A stretch of DNA of 64,000 nucleotides from Echiichthys vipera (GCA_963691815.1 OY829657.1:26727243-26791242), one strand, 5' to 3'. Shown: positions 31,476 through 45,197, counted from the first letter of the stretch. Notes: generated by a model from the letters alone, not told the origin. Numbers and translations: made by a program.

Positions 31476-32504
31476 ACTAGAAAATGTAGGTTAAACGTCA
31501 CCATGAGTAGAGAGGATCTGGTCGGTGACCTATTTTCAGAGCTGACTGCTCACTGTTGCTGGTCAGAACGTAAGAGTCCTAGATTCAAAATAAATAAGTT
31601 TGTGTAAGCTATATTCAGGGGCAAAGAAGCAGAACACACAGTTCACCTTTAAAGGGGTATTGGGAGAATGTTGACGAGCTCTTCTGGTTTCACGTTGAAG
31701 CGGGCAAAGAAACAGTTCAGTTCCTCTGCCAGTGCCGTCGTGCTGTTGCTGTGCATGGAGTTGGTAATGAGTCGGATGCCCAGCCACACCCGCCGTGGAT
31801 TGTTGTTGTGAAAGTCGTCCTCTGTCTTCCTCTTGTAGGCCGCTTTGGCATCCTTGATGCCTTTCTTCAGGGTTGGCTCTAGCGGCGCTGTACAGGGCTC
31901 TGTCGCTAGACCTGAATGCTGTGTTGTGGTCCTTGAGGCGAGTTCCATCCTCCTTTGTCATCCATGGCTTCTGGTTGGGGTACACCCAGACGTGTTTTTT
32001 GACGGTGACGTTGTCAACACAGTTCTGGATGTGACAGAGTAGAGTGGATGTGTACTCCTCTAAATCCTGGTTTTCAAAAATGTCCCAGTTTGTCCTCTCA
32101 AAGCAGTCCTGCAGCTGCAAGGAAGCTCTTTCAGGCCAAACTTGAAGAATCCTGGTGGTGGGTTTAGCTTGTCTCCTGAGGGGGTTGTAAGCTGGTGCTA
32201 GGTGGATGGATAGGTAATCAGACTGGCCTAAGCGTTGTGGTGTGGCTGTCAACCCTTTCTTGATTTTCGAGTAGGCCTTGTCTAATGTATTTCCCCACCT
32301 GGTTACACATTTGATGTGTTGTTCAAACATCATAGCGCCACCTGCTGGAAATAGAAGGTGAAGCCAATGTGAGAAAAAGCATCAAATTTTACAACCGTTG
32401 TGCGGTTGACACTTGATTCAGAGAGATAGAACAGGTGCTGTGCTTGCTCCCTAGCACCACATAGCGGACAACAGAAGTGTTAGAAAACCATACCATCGGT
32501 GTTC

Positions 32505-32577
32505 TGCCGAAACCCGGGATCGGACCAGGGACATTTAGATCTTCAGTCTAACGCTCTCCCAACTGAGCTATTTCAGC
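32505..32577 (-). tRNA. tRNA-Phe(GAA)-like copy 2
   Basis: 73 nt. D arm, anticodon arm and T stem match vertebrate tRNA-Phe; acceptor has a U-G third pair, T-loop reads TCCGATC (U55 to C), one change in the variable loop. Confidence 0.6.
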
Positions 32578-33914
32578 ACAAGAGTGAAGGTGTCAAAGAT
32601 GGGACGTCATTAAATCTGCCTCCAAAAAAGGGGAATCCGGTGCCTCTGTGCTTGCAACCTTTCGGCACAGAAAGTCACTGCTTTCCTCCCCCGAAGAGCC
32701 AGTTCCAAAAGTCAAAAGTGGTTGTGCCTCGGGTCAATCACAGAAGCAAGAGGTGCTACACACTTACGCACACACATTAAAAAGGGGCCTGAGTTTACCC
32801 AAAATTGATTTTTTCAACTTTTATTACCCCGCAGACAACCTGCTTTAGAACTTCAGTCTAACGCTCTCCAAACTTAGCTATTTCTGCACTAGAAAATGTA
32901 GGTTAAACGTCACCATGAGTAGAGAGGATCTGGTTGGTGACCTATTTTCAGAGCTGACTGCTCACTGTTGCTGGTCAGAAAGTAAGAGTCCTAGATTCAA
33001 AATAAATAAGTTTGTGTACGCTATATTCAGGGGCAAAGAAGCAGAACACACAGTTCACCTTTAAAGGGTTGGTGGGAGAATGGTGACGAGCTGTTCTGGT
33101 TTCACGTTGAAGCGGGCAAAGAAACAGTTCAGTTCCTCTGCCAGTGCCGTCGTGCTGTTGCTGTGCATGGAGTTGGTAATGAGTTGGATGCCCAGCCACA
33201 CCCGCCGTGGATTGTTGTTGTGAAAGTCGTCCTCTGTCTTCCTCTTGTAGGCCGCTTTGGCATCCTTGATGCCTTTCTTAAGGTTGGCTCTAGCGGCGCT
33301 GTACAGGGCTCTGTCGCTAGACCTGAATGCTGTGTTGTGGTCCTTGAGGCGAGTTCCATCATCCTCCTTTGTCATCCGTGGCTTCTGGTTGGGGTACACC
33401 CAGGCGTGTTTGTTGACGGTGACGTTGTCAACACAGTTCTGGATGTGACAGAGTAGAGTGGATGTGTACTCCTCTAAATCCTGGTTTTCAAAAATGTCCC
33501 AGTTTGTCCTCTCAAAGCAGTCCTGCAGCTGCAAGGAAGCTCTTTCAGGCCAAACTTGAAGAATCCTGGTGGTGGGTTTAGCTTGTCTCCTTAGGGGGTT
33601 GTAAGCTGGTGCTAGGTGGATGGATAGGTAATCAGACTGGCCTAAGCGTTGTGGTGTGGCTGTCAACCCTTTCTTGATTTTCGAGTAGGCCTTGTCTAAT
33701 GTATTTCCCCACCTGGTTACACATTTGATGTGTTGTTCAAACATCATAGCGCCACCTGCTGGAAATAGAAGGTGAAGCCAATGTGAGAAAAAGCATCAAA
33801 TTTTACAACCGTTGTGCGGTTGACACTTGATTCAGAGAGATATAACAGGTGCTGTGCTTGCTCCCTAGTACCACATAGCGGACAACAGAAGTGTTAGAAA
33901 ACCATACAATGTTC

Positions 33915-33987
33915 TGCCGAAACCCAGGATCGGACCAGGGACCTTTAGATCTTTAGTCTAACGCTCTCCCAACTGAGCTATTTCGGC
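33915..33987 (-). tRNA. tRNA-Phe-like copy 3 with AAA anticodon
   Basis: Anticodon loop CTAAAGA instead of CTGAAGA; T-loop TCCGATC; one G-U pair in the T stem; acceptor stem intact. Confidence 0.55.
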
Positions 33988-35328
33988 ACAAGAGTGAAGG
34001 TGTCAAAGATGGGACGTCATTAAATTTGCCTCCAAAAAAGGGGAATCCGGTGCCTCTGTGCTTGCAACGTTTCGGCCCAGAAAGTCACTGTTTTCCCCCC
34101 CAGAAGAGCCAGTTCCAAAAGTCAAAAGTGGTTGTGCCTCGGGTCAATCGCAGAAGCAAGAGGTGCTACACACTTACGCACACACATTAAAAAGGGGCCT
34201 GAGTTTACCCAAAATTGATTTTTTCAACTTTTATTACCCCGCAGACAACCTGCTTTAGAACTTCAGTCTAACGCTCTCCAAACTTAGCTATTTCCGCACT
34301 AGAAAATGTAGGTTAAACGTCACCATGAGTAGAGAGGATCTGGTTGGTGACCTATTTTCAGAGCTGACTGCTCACTGTTGCTGGTCAGAAAGTAAGAGTC
34401 CTAGATTCAAAATAAATAAGTTTGTGTAAGCTATATTCAGGGGCAGAGAAGCAGAACACACAGTTCACCTTTAAAGGGTTGGTGGGAGAATGGTGACGAG
34501 CTGTTCTGGTTTCACGTTGAAGCGGGCAAAGAAACAGTTCAGTTCCTCTGCCAGTGCCGTCGTGCTGTTGCTGTGCATGGAGTTGGTAATGAGTTGGATG
34601 CCCAGCCACACCCGCCGTGGATTGTTGTTGTGAAAGTCGTCCTCTGTCTTCCTCTTGTAGGCCGCTTTGGCATCCTTGATGCCTTTCTTCAGGTTGGCTC
34701 TAGCGGCGCTGTACAGGGCTCTGTCGCTAGACCTGAATGCTGTGTTGTGGTCCTTGAGGCGAGTTCCATCATCCTCCTTTGTCATCCATGGCTTCTGGTT
34801 GGGGTACACCCAGGCGTGTTTGTTGACGGTGACGTTGTCAACACAGTTCTGGATGTGACAGAGTAGAGTGGATGTGTACTCCTCTAAATCCTGGTTTTCA
34901 AAAATGTCCCAGTTTGTCCTCTCAAAGCAGTCCTGCAGCTGCAAGGAAGCTCCTTCAGGCCAAATTTGAAGAATCCTGGTGGTGGGTTGAGCTTGTCTCC
35001 TGAGGGCGTTGTAAGCTGCTGCTAGGTGGATAGATAGGTAATCAGACTGGCCTAAGCGTTGTGGTGTGGTTGTCAACCCTTTCTTGATTTTCAAGTAGGC
35101 CTTGTCTAATGTATTTCCCCACCTGGTTACACATTTGATGTGTTGTTCAAACATCATAGCGCCACCTGCTGGAAAAAGAAGGTGAAGCCAATGTGAGAAA
35201 AAGCATCTAATTTTACAACCGTTGTGCGGTTGACACTTGATTCAGAGAGATATAACAGGTGCTGTGCCTGCTCCCTAGCACCACATAGCGGACACAGGAA
35301 GTGTTAGAAAACCATACCAGCGGTGTTC

Positions 35329-35398
35329 TGCCGAAACCCGGAGGACCAGGGACCTTTAGATCTTCAATCTAACGCTCTCCCAACTGAGCTATTTCGGC
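35329..35398 (-). tRNA. tRNA-Phe-like copy 4, T-arm deleted
   Basis: Same 70-nt variant as copy 1. Confidence 0.5.
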
Positions 35399-36737
35399 AC
35401 AAGAGTGAAGGTGTCAAAGATGGGATGTCATTAAATTTGCCTCTAAAAAAGGGGAATCCGGTGCCTCTGTGCTTGCAACGTTTCGGCCCAGAAAGTCACT
35501 GCTTTCCTCCCCCGAAGAGCCAGTTCCAAAAGTCAAAAGTTGTTGTGCCTCGGGTCAATCGCAGAAGCAAGAGGTGCTACACACTTACGCACACACATTA
35601 AAAAGGGGCCTGAGTTTACCCAAAATTGATTTTTTCAACTTTTATTACCCCGCAGACAACCTGCTTTAGAACTTCAGTCTAACGCTCTCCAAACTTAGCC
35701 ATTTCCGCACTAGAAAATGTAGGTTAAACGTCACCATGAGTAGAGAGGATCTGGTCGGTGACCTATTTTCAGAGCTGACTGCTCACTGTTGCTGGTCAGA
35801 ACGTAAGAGTCCTAGATTCAAAATAAATAAGTTTGTGTAAGCTATATTCAGGGGCAAAGAAGCAGAACACACAGTTCACCTTTAAAGGGGTATTGGGAGA
35901 ATGTTGACGAGCTCTTCTGGTTTCACGTTGAAGCGGGCAAAGAAACAGTTCAGTTCCTCTGCCAGTGCCGTCGTGCTGTTGCTGTGCATGGAGTTGGTAA
36001 TGAGTCGGATGCCCAGCCACACCCGCCGTGGATTGTTGTTGTGAAAGTCGTCCTCTGTCTTCCTCTTGTAGGCCGCTTTGGCATCCTTGATGCCTTTCTT
36101 CAGGGTTGGCTCTAGCGGCGCTGTACAGGGCTCTGTCGCTAGACCTGAATGCTGTGTTGTGGTCCTTGAGGCGAGTTCCATCCTCCTTTGTCATCCATGG
36201 CTTCTGGTCGGGGTACACCCAGACGTGTTTTTTGACGGTGACGTTGTCAACACAGTTCTGGATGTGACAGAGTAGAGTGGATGTGTACTCCTCTAAATCC
36301 TGGTTTTCAAAAATGTCCCAGTTTGTCCTCTCAAAGCAGTCCTGCAGCTGCAAGGAAGCTCTTTCAGGCCAAACTTGAAGAATCCTGGTGGTGGGTTTAG
36401 CTTGTCTCCTTAGGGGGTTGTAAGCTGGTGCTAGGTGGATGGATAGGTAATCAGACTGGCCTAAGCGTTGTGGTGTGGCTGTCAACCCTTTATTGATTTT
36501 CGAGTAGGCCTTGTCTAATGTATTTCCCCACCTGGTTACACATTTGATGTGTTGTTCAAACATCATAGCGCCACCTGCTGGAAATAGAAGGTGAAGCCAA
36601 TGTGAGAAAAAGCATCAAATTTTACAACCGTTGTGCGGTTGACACTTGATTCAGAGAGATATAACAGGTGCTGTGCTTGCTCCCTAGTACCACATAGCGG
36701 ACAACAGAAGTGTTAGAAAACCATACCATCGGTGTTC

Positions 36738-36810
36738 TGCCAAAACCCGGGATCGGACCAGGGACCTTTAGATCTTCAGTCTAACGCTCACCCAACTGAG
36801 CTATTTCGGC
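36738..36810 (-). tRNA. tRNA-Phe(GAA)-like copy 5
   Basis: T-loop TCCGATC; G-U at the fourth acceptor pair (3' side TTTTGGC). Confidence 0.6.
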
Positions 36811-38147
36811 ACAATAGTGAAGGTGTCAAAGATAGGACATCATTAAATTTGCCTCCAAAAAAGGGGAATCCGGTGCCTCTGTGCTTGCAACGTTTCGGCA
36901 CAGAAAGTCACTGCTTTCCTCCCCCGAAGAGCCAGTTCCAAAAGTCAAAAGTGGTTGTGCCTCGGGTCAATCGCAGAAGCAAGGGGTGCTACACACTTAC
37001 GCACACACATTAAAAAGGGGCCTGAGTTTACCCAAAATTGATTTTTTCAACTTTTATAACCCCGCAGACAACCTGCTTTAGAACTTCAGTCTAACGCTCT
37101 CCAAACTTAGCTATTTCCGCACTAGAAAATGTAGGTTAAACGTCACCATGAGTAGAGAGGATCTGGTTGGTGACCTATTTTCAGAGCTGACGGCTCACTG
37201 TTGCTGGTCAGAAAGTAAGAGTCCTAGATTCAAAATAAATAAGTTTGTGTAAGCTATATTCAGGGGCAAAGAAGCAGAACACACAGTTCACCTTTAAAGG
37301 GTTGGTGGGAGAATGGTGACGAGCTGTTCTGGTTTCACGTTGAAGCGGGCAAAGAAACAGTTCAGTTCCTCTGCCAGTGCCGTCGTGCTGTTGCTGTGCA
37401 TGGAGTTGGTAATGAGTTGGATGCCCAGCCACACCCGCCGTGGATTGTTGTTGTGAAAGTCGTCCTCTGTCTTCCTCTTGTAGGCCGCTTTGGCATCCTT
37501 GATGCCTTTCTTAAGGTTGGCTCTAGCGGCGCTGTACAGGGCTCTGTCGCTAGACCTGAATGCTGTGTTGTGGTCCTTGAGGCGAGTTCCATCATCCTCC
37601 TTTGTCATCCGTGGCTTCTGGTTGGGGTACACCCAGGCGTGTTTGTTGACGGTGACGTTGTCAACACAGTTCTGGATGTGACAGAGTAGAGTGGATGTGT
37701 ACTCCTCTAAATCCTGGTTTTCAAAAATGTCCCAGTTCGTCCTCTCAAAGCAGTCCTGCAGCTGCAAGGAAGCTCTTTCAGGCCAAACTTGAAGAATCCT
37801 GGTGGTGGGTTTAGCTTGTCTCCTGAGGGGGTTGTAAGCTGGTGCTAGGTGGATGGATAGGTAATCAGACTGGCCTAAGCGTTGTGGTGTGGCTGTCAAC
37901 CCTTTCTTGATTTTCGAGTAGGCCTTGTCTAATGTATTTCCCCACCTGGTTACACATTTGATGTGTTGTTCAAACATCATAGCGCCACCTGCTGGAAATA
38001 GAAGGTGAAGCCAATGTGAGAAAAAGCATCAAATTTTACAACCGTTGTGCGGTTGACACTTGATTCAGAGAGATATAACAGGTGCTGTGCTTGCTCCCTA
38101 GTACCACATAGCGGACAACGGAAGTGTTAGAAAACCATACAATGTTC

Positions 38148-38220
38148 TGCCGAAACCCAGGATCGGACCAGGGACCTTTAGATCTTTAGTCTAACGCTCT
38201 CCCAACTGAGCTATTTCGGC
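38148..38220 (-). tRNA. tRNA-Phe-like copy 6 with AAA anticodon
   Basis: Same as copy 3, its partner 4,233 bp upstream. Confidence 0.55.
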
Positions 38221-39557
38221 ACAAGACTGAAGGTGTCAAAGATGGGACGTCATTAAATTTGCCTCCAAAAAAGGGGAATCCGGTGCCTCTGTGCTTGCAA
38301 CGTTTCGGCCCAGAAAGTCACTGTTTTCCCCCCCAGAAGAGCCAGTTCCAAAAGTCAAAAGTGGTTGTGCCTCGGGTCAATCGCAGAAGCAAGAGGTGCT
38401 ACACACTTACGCACACACATTAAAAAGGGGCCTGAGTTTACCCAAAATTGATTTTTTCAACTTTTATTACCCCGCAGACAACCTGCTTTAGAACTTCAGT
38501 CTAACGCTCTCCAAACTTAGCTATTTCCGCACTAGAAAACGTAGGTTAAACGTCACCATGAGTAGAGAGGATCTGGTTGGTGACCTATTTTCAGAGCTGA
38601 CTGCTCACTGTTGCTGGTCAGAAAGTAAGAGTCCTAGATTCAAAATAAATAAGTTTGTGTAAGCTATATTCAGGGGCAGAGAAGCAGAACACACAGTTCA
38701 CCTTTAAAGGGTTGGTGGGAGAATGGTGACGAGCTGTTCTGGTTTCACGTTGAAGCGGGCAAAGAAACAGTTCAGTTCCTCTGCCAGTGCCGTCGTGCTG
38801 TTGCTGTGCATGGAGTTGGTAATGAGTTGGATGCCTAGCCACACCCGCCGCTGATTGTTGTTGTGAAAGTCGTCCTCTGTCTTCCTCTTGTAGGCCGCTT
38901 TGGCATCCTTGATGCCTTTCTTAAGGTTGGCTCTAGCGGCGCTGTACAGGGCTCTGTCGCTAGACCTGAATGCTGTGTTGTGGTCCTTGAGGCGAGTTCC
39001 GTCATCCTCCTTTGTCATCCGTGGCTTCTGGTTGGGGTACACCCAGGCGTGTTTGTTGACGGTGACGTTGTCAACACAGTTCTGGATGTGACAGAGTAGA
39101 GTGGATGTGTACTCCTCTAAATCCTGGTTTTCAAAAATGTCCCAGTTTGTCCTCTCAAAGCAGTCCTGCAGCTGCAAGGAAGCTCTTTCAGGCCAAACTT
39201 GAAGAATCCTGGTGGTGGGTTTAGCTTGTCTCCTGAGGGGGTTGTAAGCTGGTGCTAGGTGGATGGATAGGTAATCAGACTGGCCTAAGCGCTGTGGTGT
39301 GGCTGTCAACCCTTTCTTGATTTTCGAGTAGGTCTTGTCTAATGTATTTCCCCACCTGGTTACACATTTGATATGTTGTTCAAACATCATAGCGCCACCT
39401 GCTGGAAATAGAAGGTGAAGCCAATGTGAGAAAAAGCATCAAATTTTACAACCGTTGTGCGGTTGACACTTGATTCAGAGAGATATAACAGGTGGTGTGC
39501 TTGCTCCCTAGTACCACATAGCGGACAACGGAAGTGTTAGAAAACCATACAATGTTC

Positions 39558-39630
39558 TGCCGAAACCCAGGATCGGACCAGGGACCTTTAGATCTTCAGT
39601 CTAACGCTCTCCCAACTGAGCTATTTCGGC
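39558..39630 (-). tRNA. tRNA-Phe(GAA)-like copy 7
   Basis: Acceptor stem intact, GAA anticodon, T-loop TCCGATC, one T-stem G-U. One of the best-preserved copies. Confidence 0.62.
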
Positions 39631-40971
39631 ACAAGAGTGAAGGTGTCAAAGATGGGACGTCATTAAATTTGCCTCCAAAAAAGGGGAATCCGGTGCCTCT
39701 GTGCTTGCAACGTTTCGGCCCAGAAAGTCACTGTTTTCCCCCCCAGAAGAGCCAGTTCCAAAAGTCAAAAGTGGTTGTGCCTCGGGTCAATCGCAGAAGC
39801 AAGAGGTGCTACACACTTACGCACACACATTAAAAAGGGGCCTGAGTTTACCCAAAATTGATTTTTTCAACTTTTATTACCCCGCAGACAACCTGCTTTA
39901 GAACTTCAGTCTAACGCTCTCCAAACTTAGCTATTTCCGCACTAGAAAATGTAGGTTAAACGTCACCATGAGTAGAGAGGATCTGGTTGGTGACCTATTT
40001 TCAGAGCTGACTGCTCACTGTTGCTGGTCAGAAAGTAAGAGTCCTAGATTCAAAATAAATAAGTTTGTGTAAGCTATATTCAGGGGCAAAGAAGCAGAAC
40101 ACACAGTTCACCTTTGCAGGGTTGGTGGGAGAATGGTGACGAGCTGTTCTGGTTTCACATTGAAGCGGGCAAAGAAACAGTTCAGTTCCTCTGCCAGTGC
40201 CGTCGTGCTGTTGCTGTGCATGGAGTTGGTAATGAGTTGGATGCCCAGCCACACCCGCCGTGGATTGTTGTTGTGAAAGTCGTCCTCTGTCTTCCTCTTG
40301 TAGGCCGCTTTGGCATCCTTGATGCCTTTCTTAAGGTTGGCTCTAGCGGCGCTGTACAGGGCTCTGTCGCTGGACCTGAATGCTGTGTTGTGGTCCTTGA
40401 GGCGAGTTCCATCATCCTCCTTTGTCATCCGTGGCTTCTGGTTGGGGTACACCCAGGCGTGTTTGTTGAAGGTGACGCTGTCAACACAGTACTGGATGTG
40501 ACAGAGTAGAGTGGATGTGTACTCCTCTAAATCCTGGTTTTCAAAAATGTCCCAGTTTGTCCTCTCAAAGCAGTCCTGCAGCTGCAAGGAAGCTCTTTCA
40601 GGCCAAACTTGAAGAATCCTGGTGGTGGGTTTAGCTTGTCTCCTGAGGGGGTTGTAAGCTGGTGCTAGGTGGATGGATAGGTAATCAGACTGGCCTAAGC
40701 GTTGTGGTGTGGCTGTCAACCCTTTCTTGATTTTCGAGTAGGCCTTGTCTAATGTATTTCCTCACCTGGTTACACATTTGATGTGTTGTTCAAACATCAT
40801 AGCGCCACCTGCTGGAAATAGAAGGTGAAGCCAATGTGAGAAAAAGCATCAAATTTTACAACCGTGGTGCGGTTGACACTTGATTCAGAGAGATATAACA
40901 GGTGGTGTGCTTGCTCCCTAGTACCACATAGCGGACAACGGAAGTGTTAGAAAACCATACCATCGGTGTTC

Positions 40972-41044
40972 TGCCAAAACCCGGGATCGGACCAGGGACC
41001 TTTAGATCTTCAGTCTAACGCTCTCCCAACTGAGCTATTTTAGC
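40972..41044 (-). tRNA. tRNA-Phe(GAA)-like copy 8
   Basis: Acceptor GCTAAAA pairs with TTTTGGC (paired change at position 4); T-loop TCCGATC. Confidence 0.6.
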
Positions 41045-42379
41045 ACAACTGTGAAGGTGTCAAAGATGGGACCTGACTAAATTTGCCTCCAAAAATGGGG
41101 AATCCGGTGCCTCTGTGCTTGCAACGTTTGGCACAGAAAGTCACTGCTTTCCTCCCCCGAAGAGCCAGTTCAAAAAGTCAAAAGTGGTTGTGCCTCGGGT
41201 CAATCGCAGAAGCAAGAGGTGCTACACACTTACGCACACACATTAAAAAGGGGCCTGAGTTTACCCAAAATTGATTTTTTCAACTTTTATTACCCCGCAG
41301 ACAACCTGCTTTAGAACTTCAGTCTAACGCTCTCCAAACTTAGCTATTTCCGCACTAGAAAATGTAGGTTAAACGTCACCATGAGTAGAGAGGATCTGGT
41401 TGGTGACCTATTTTCAGAGCTGACTGCTCACTGTTGCTGGTCAGAAAGTAAGAGTCCTACATTCAAAATAAATAAGTTTGTGTAAGCTATATTCAGGGGC
41501 AAAGAAGCAGAACACACAGTTCACCTTTAAAGGGTTGGTGGGAGAATGGTGACGAGCTGTTCTGGTTTCACGTTGAAGCGGGCAAAGAAACAGTTCAGTT
41601 CCTCTGCCAGTGCCGTCGTGCTGTTGCTGTGCATGGAGTTGGTAATGAGTTGGATGCCCAGCCACACCCGCCGTGGATTGTTGTTGTGAAAGTCGTCCTC
41701 TGTCTTCCTCTTGTAGGCCGCTTTGGCATCCTTGATGCCTTTCTTAAGGTTGGCTCTAGCGGCGCTGTACAGGGCTCTGTCGCTAGACCTGAATGCTGTG
41801 TTGTGGTCCTTGAGGCGAGTTCCGTCATCCTCCTTTGTCATCCGTGGCTTCTGGTTGGGTACACCCAGGCGTGTTTGTTGACGGTGACGTTGTCAACACA
41901 GTTCTGGATGTGACAGAGTAGAGTGGATGTGTACTCCTCTAAATCCTGGTTTTCAAAAATGTCCCAGTTTGTCCTCTCAAAGCAGTCCTGCAGCTGCAAG
42001 GAAGCTCTTTCAGGCCAAACTTGAAGAATCCTGGTGGTGGGTTGAGCTTGTCTCCTGAGGGGGTTGTAAGCTGGTGCTAAGTGGATGGATAGGTAATCAG
42101 ACTGGCCTAAGCGTTGTGGTGTGGCTGTCAACCCTTTCTTGATTTTCGAGTAGGCCTTGTCGTATTTCCTCACCTGGTTACACATTTGATGTGTTGTTCA
42201 AACATCATAGCGCCACCTGCTGGAAATAGAAGGTGAAGCCAATGTGAGAAAAAGCATCAAATTTTACAACCGTTGTGCGGTTGACACTTGATTCAGAGAG
42301 ATATAACAGGTGCTGTGCTTGCTCCCTAGTACCACATAGTGGACAACGGAAGTGTTAGAAAACCATACCATCGGTGTTC

Positions 42380-42452
42380 TGCCGAAACCCGGGATCAGAC
42401 CAGGGACCTTTAGATCTTCAGTCTAACGCTCTCCCAACTGAGCTATTTCAGC
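42380..42452 (-). tRNA. tRNA-Phe(GAA)-like copy 9
   Basis: T-loop TCTGATC, two changes from consensus in the B box; U-G third acceptor pair. Confidence 0.55.
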
Positions 42453-43788
42453 ACAAGAGTGAAGGTGTCAAAGATGGGACGTCATTAAATTTGCCTCCAA
42501 AAAAGGGGAATCCGGTGCCTCTGTGCTTGCAACGTTTCGGCACAGAAAGTCACTGCTTTCCTCCCCCGAAGAGCCAGTTCCAAAAGTCAAAAGTGGTTGT
42601 GCCTCGGGTCAATCGCAGAAGCAAGAGGTGCTACACACTTACGCACACACATTAAAAAGGGGCCTGAGTTTACCCAAAATTGATTTTTTCAACTTTTATT
42701 ACCCCGCAGACAACCTGCTTTAGAACTTCAGTCTAACGCTCTCCAAACTTAGCTATTTCCGCACTAGAAAATGTAGGTTAAACGTCACCATGAGTAGAGA
42801 GGATCTGGTTGGTGACCTATTTTCAGAGCTGACTGCTCACTGTTGCTGGTCAGAAAGTAAGAGTCCTAGATTCAAAATAAATAAGTTTGTGTAAGCTATA
42901 TTCAGGGGCAAAGAAGCAGAACACACAGTTCACCTTTGCAGGGTTGGTGGGAGAATGGTGACGAGCTGTTCTGGTTTCACATTGAAGCGGGCAAAGAAAC
43001 AGTTCAGTTCCTCTGCCCGTGCCGTCGTGCTGTTGCTGTGCATGGAGTTGGTAATGAGTTGGATGCCCAGCCACACCCGCCGTGGATTGTTGTTGTGAAG
43101 GTCGTCCTCTGTCTTCCTCTTGGAGGCCGCTTTGGCATCCTTGATGCCTTTCTTCAGGTTGGCTCTAGCGGCGCTGTACAGGGCTCTGTCGCTAGACCTG
43201 AATGCTGTGTTGTGGTCCTTGAGGCGAGTTCCGTCATCCTCCTTTGTCATCCGTGGCTTCTGGTTGGGTACACCCAGGCGTGTTTGTTGACGGTGACGTT
43301 GTCAACACAGTTCTGGATGTGACAGAGTAGAGTGGATGTGTACTCCTCTAAATCCTGGTTTTCAAAAATGTCCCAGTTTGTCCTCTCAAAGCAGTCCTGC
43401 AGCTGCAAGGAAGCTCTTTCAGGCCAAACTTGAAGAATCCTGGTGGTGGGTTTAGCTTGTCTCCTGAGGGGGTTGTAAGCTGGTGCTAGGTGGATGGATA
43501 GGTAATCAGACTGGCCTAAGCATTGTGGTGTGGCTGTCAACCCTTTCTTGATTTTCGAGTAGGCCTTGTCGTATTTCTCCACCTGGTTACACATTTGATG
43601 TGTTGTTCAAACATCATAGCGCCACCTGCTGGAAATAGAAGGTGAAGCCAATGTGAGAAAAAGCATCAAATTTTACAACCGTTGTGCGGTTGACACTTGA
43701 TTCAGAGAGATATAACAGGTGCTGTGCTTGCTCCCTAGTACCACATAGCGGACAACGGAAGTGTTAGAAAACCATACCATCGGTGTTC

Positions 43789-43861
43789 TGCCGAAACCCA
43801 GGATCAGACCAGGGACCTTTAGATCTTCAGTCTAACGCTCTCCCAACTGAGCTATTTCAGC
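43789..43861 (-). tRNA. tRNA-Phe(GAA)-like copy 10
   Basis: T-loop TCTGATC plus a T-stem G-U pair. Confidence 0.55.
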
Positions 43862-45197
43862 ACAAGAGTGAAGGTGTCAAAGATGGGACGTCATTAAATT
43901 TGCCTCCAAAAAAGGGGAATCCGGTGCCTCTGTGCTTGCAACGTTTCGGCACAGAAAGTCACTGCTTTCCTCCCCCAAAGAGCCAGTTCCAAAAGTCAAA
44001 AGTGGTTGTGCCTCGGGTCAATCGCAGAAGCAAGAGGTGCTACACACTTACGCACACACATTAAAAAGGGGCCTGAGTTTACCCAAAATTGATTTTTTCA
44101 ACTTTTATTACCCCGCAGACAACCTGCTTTAGAACTTCAGTCTAACGCTCTCCAAACTTAGCTATTTCCGCACTAGAAAATGTAGGTTAAACATCACCAT
44201 GAGTAGAGAGGATCTGGTTGGTGACCTATTTTCAGAGCTGACTGCTCACTGTTGCTGGTCAGAAAGTAAGAGTCCTAGATTCAAAATAAATAAGTTTGTG
44301 TAAGCTATATTCAGGGGCAAAGAAGCAGAACACACAGTTCACCTTTAAAGGGTTGGTGGGAGAATGGTGACGAGCTGTTCTGGTTTCACGTTGAAGCGGG
44401 CAAAGAAACAGTTCAGTTCCTCTGCCAGTGCCGTCGTGCTGTTGCTGTGCATGGAGTTGGTAATGAGTTGGATGCCCAGCCACACCCGCCGTGGATTGTT
44501 GTTGTGAAGGTCGTCCTCTGTCTTCCTCTTGTAGGCCGCTTTGGCATCCTTGATGCCTTTCTTCAGGTTGGCTATAGCGGCGCTGTACAGGGCTCTGTCG
44601 CTAGACCTGAATGCTGTGTTGTGGTCCTTGCGGCGAGTTCCGTCATCCTCCTTTGTCATCCGTGGCTTCTGGTTGGGTACACCCAGGCGTGTTTGTTGAC
44701 GGTGACGTTGTCAACACAGTTCTGGATGTGACAGAGTAGAGTGGATGTGTACTCCTCTAAATCCTGGTTTTCAAAAATGTCCCAGTTTGTCCTCTCAAAG
44801 CAGTCCTGCAGCTGCAAGGAAGCTCTTTCAGGCCAAACTTGAAGAATCCTGGTGGTGGGTTTAGCTTGTCTCCTGAGGGGGTTGTAAGCTGGTGCTAGGT
44901 GGATGGATAGGTAATCAGACTGGCCTAAGCGTTGTGGTGTGGCTGTCCACCCTTTCTTGATTTTCGAGTAGACCTTGTCTAATGTATTTCCCCACCTGGT
45001 TACACATTTGATGTGTTGTTCAAACATCATAGCGCCACCTGCTGGAAATAGAAGGTGAAGCCAATGTGAGAAAAAGCATCAAATTTTACAACCGTTGTGC
45101 GGTTGACACTTGATTCAGAGAGATATAACAGGTGGTGTGCTTGCTCCCTAGTACCACATAGTGGACAACGGAAGTGTTAGAAAACCATACAATGTTC

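Larger units (their letters stand above)
31096..35328. repeat. Three-monomer higher-order block, copy 1
   Basis: Monomers at 31,096, 32,505 and 33,915. LINE frames: 31,563-32,333 broken by an extra G near 31,870; 33,061-33,747 open; 34,471-35,157 open. It matches the next block at an offset of 4,233 bp in monomer lengths and in diagnostic variants (T-arm deletion in the first tRNA, AAA anticodon in the third). Confidence 0.8.
35329..39557. repeat. Three-monomer higher-order block, copy 2
   Basis: Monomers at 35,329, 36,738 and 38,148. LINE frames: 35,796-36,566 with the same extra G as its partner; 37,294-37,980 open; 38,704-39,390 open. The third monomer resembles the following one more closely than its partner at the 3' end, so block identity fades there. 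Confidence 0.8.

Noticed and set aside
33061..33747. 228-aa open frame as a domesticated host gene
   Set aside because: It is the LINE linker region without catalytic motifs, and equivalent frames are broken in many monomers; openness is explained by recent amplification.
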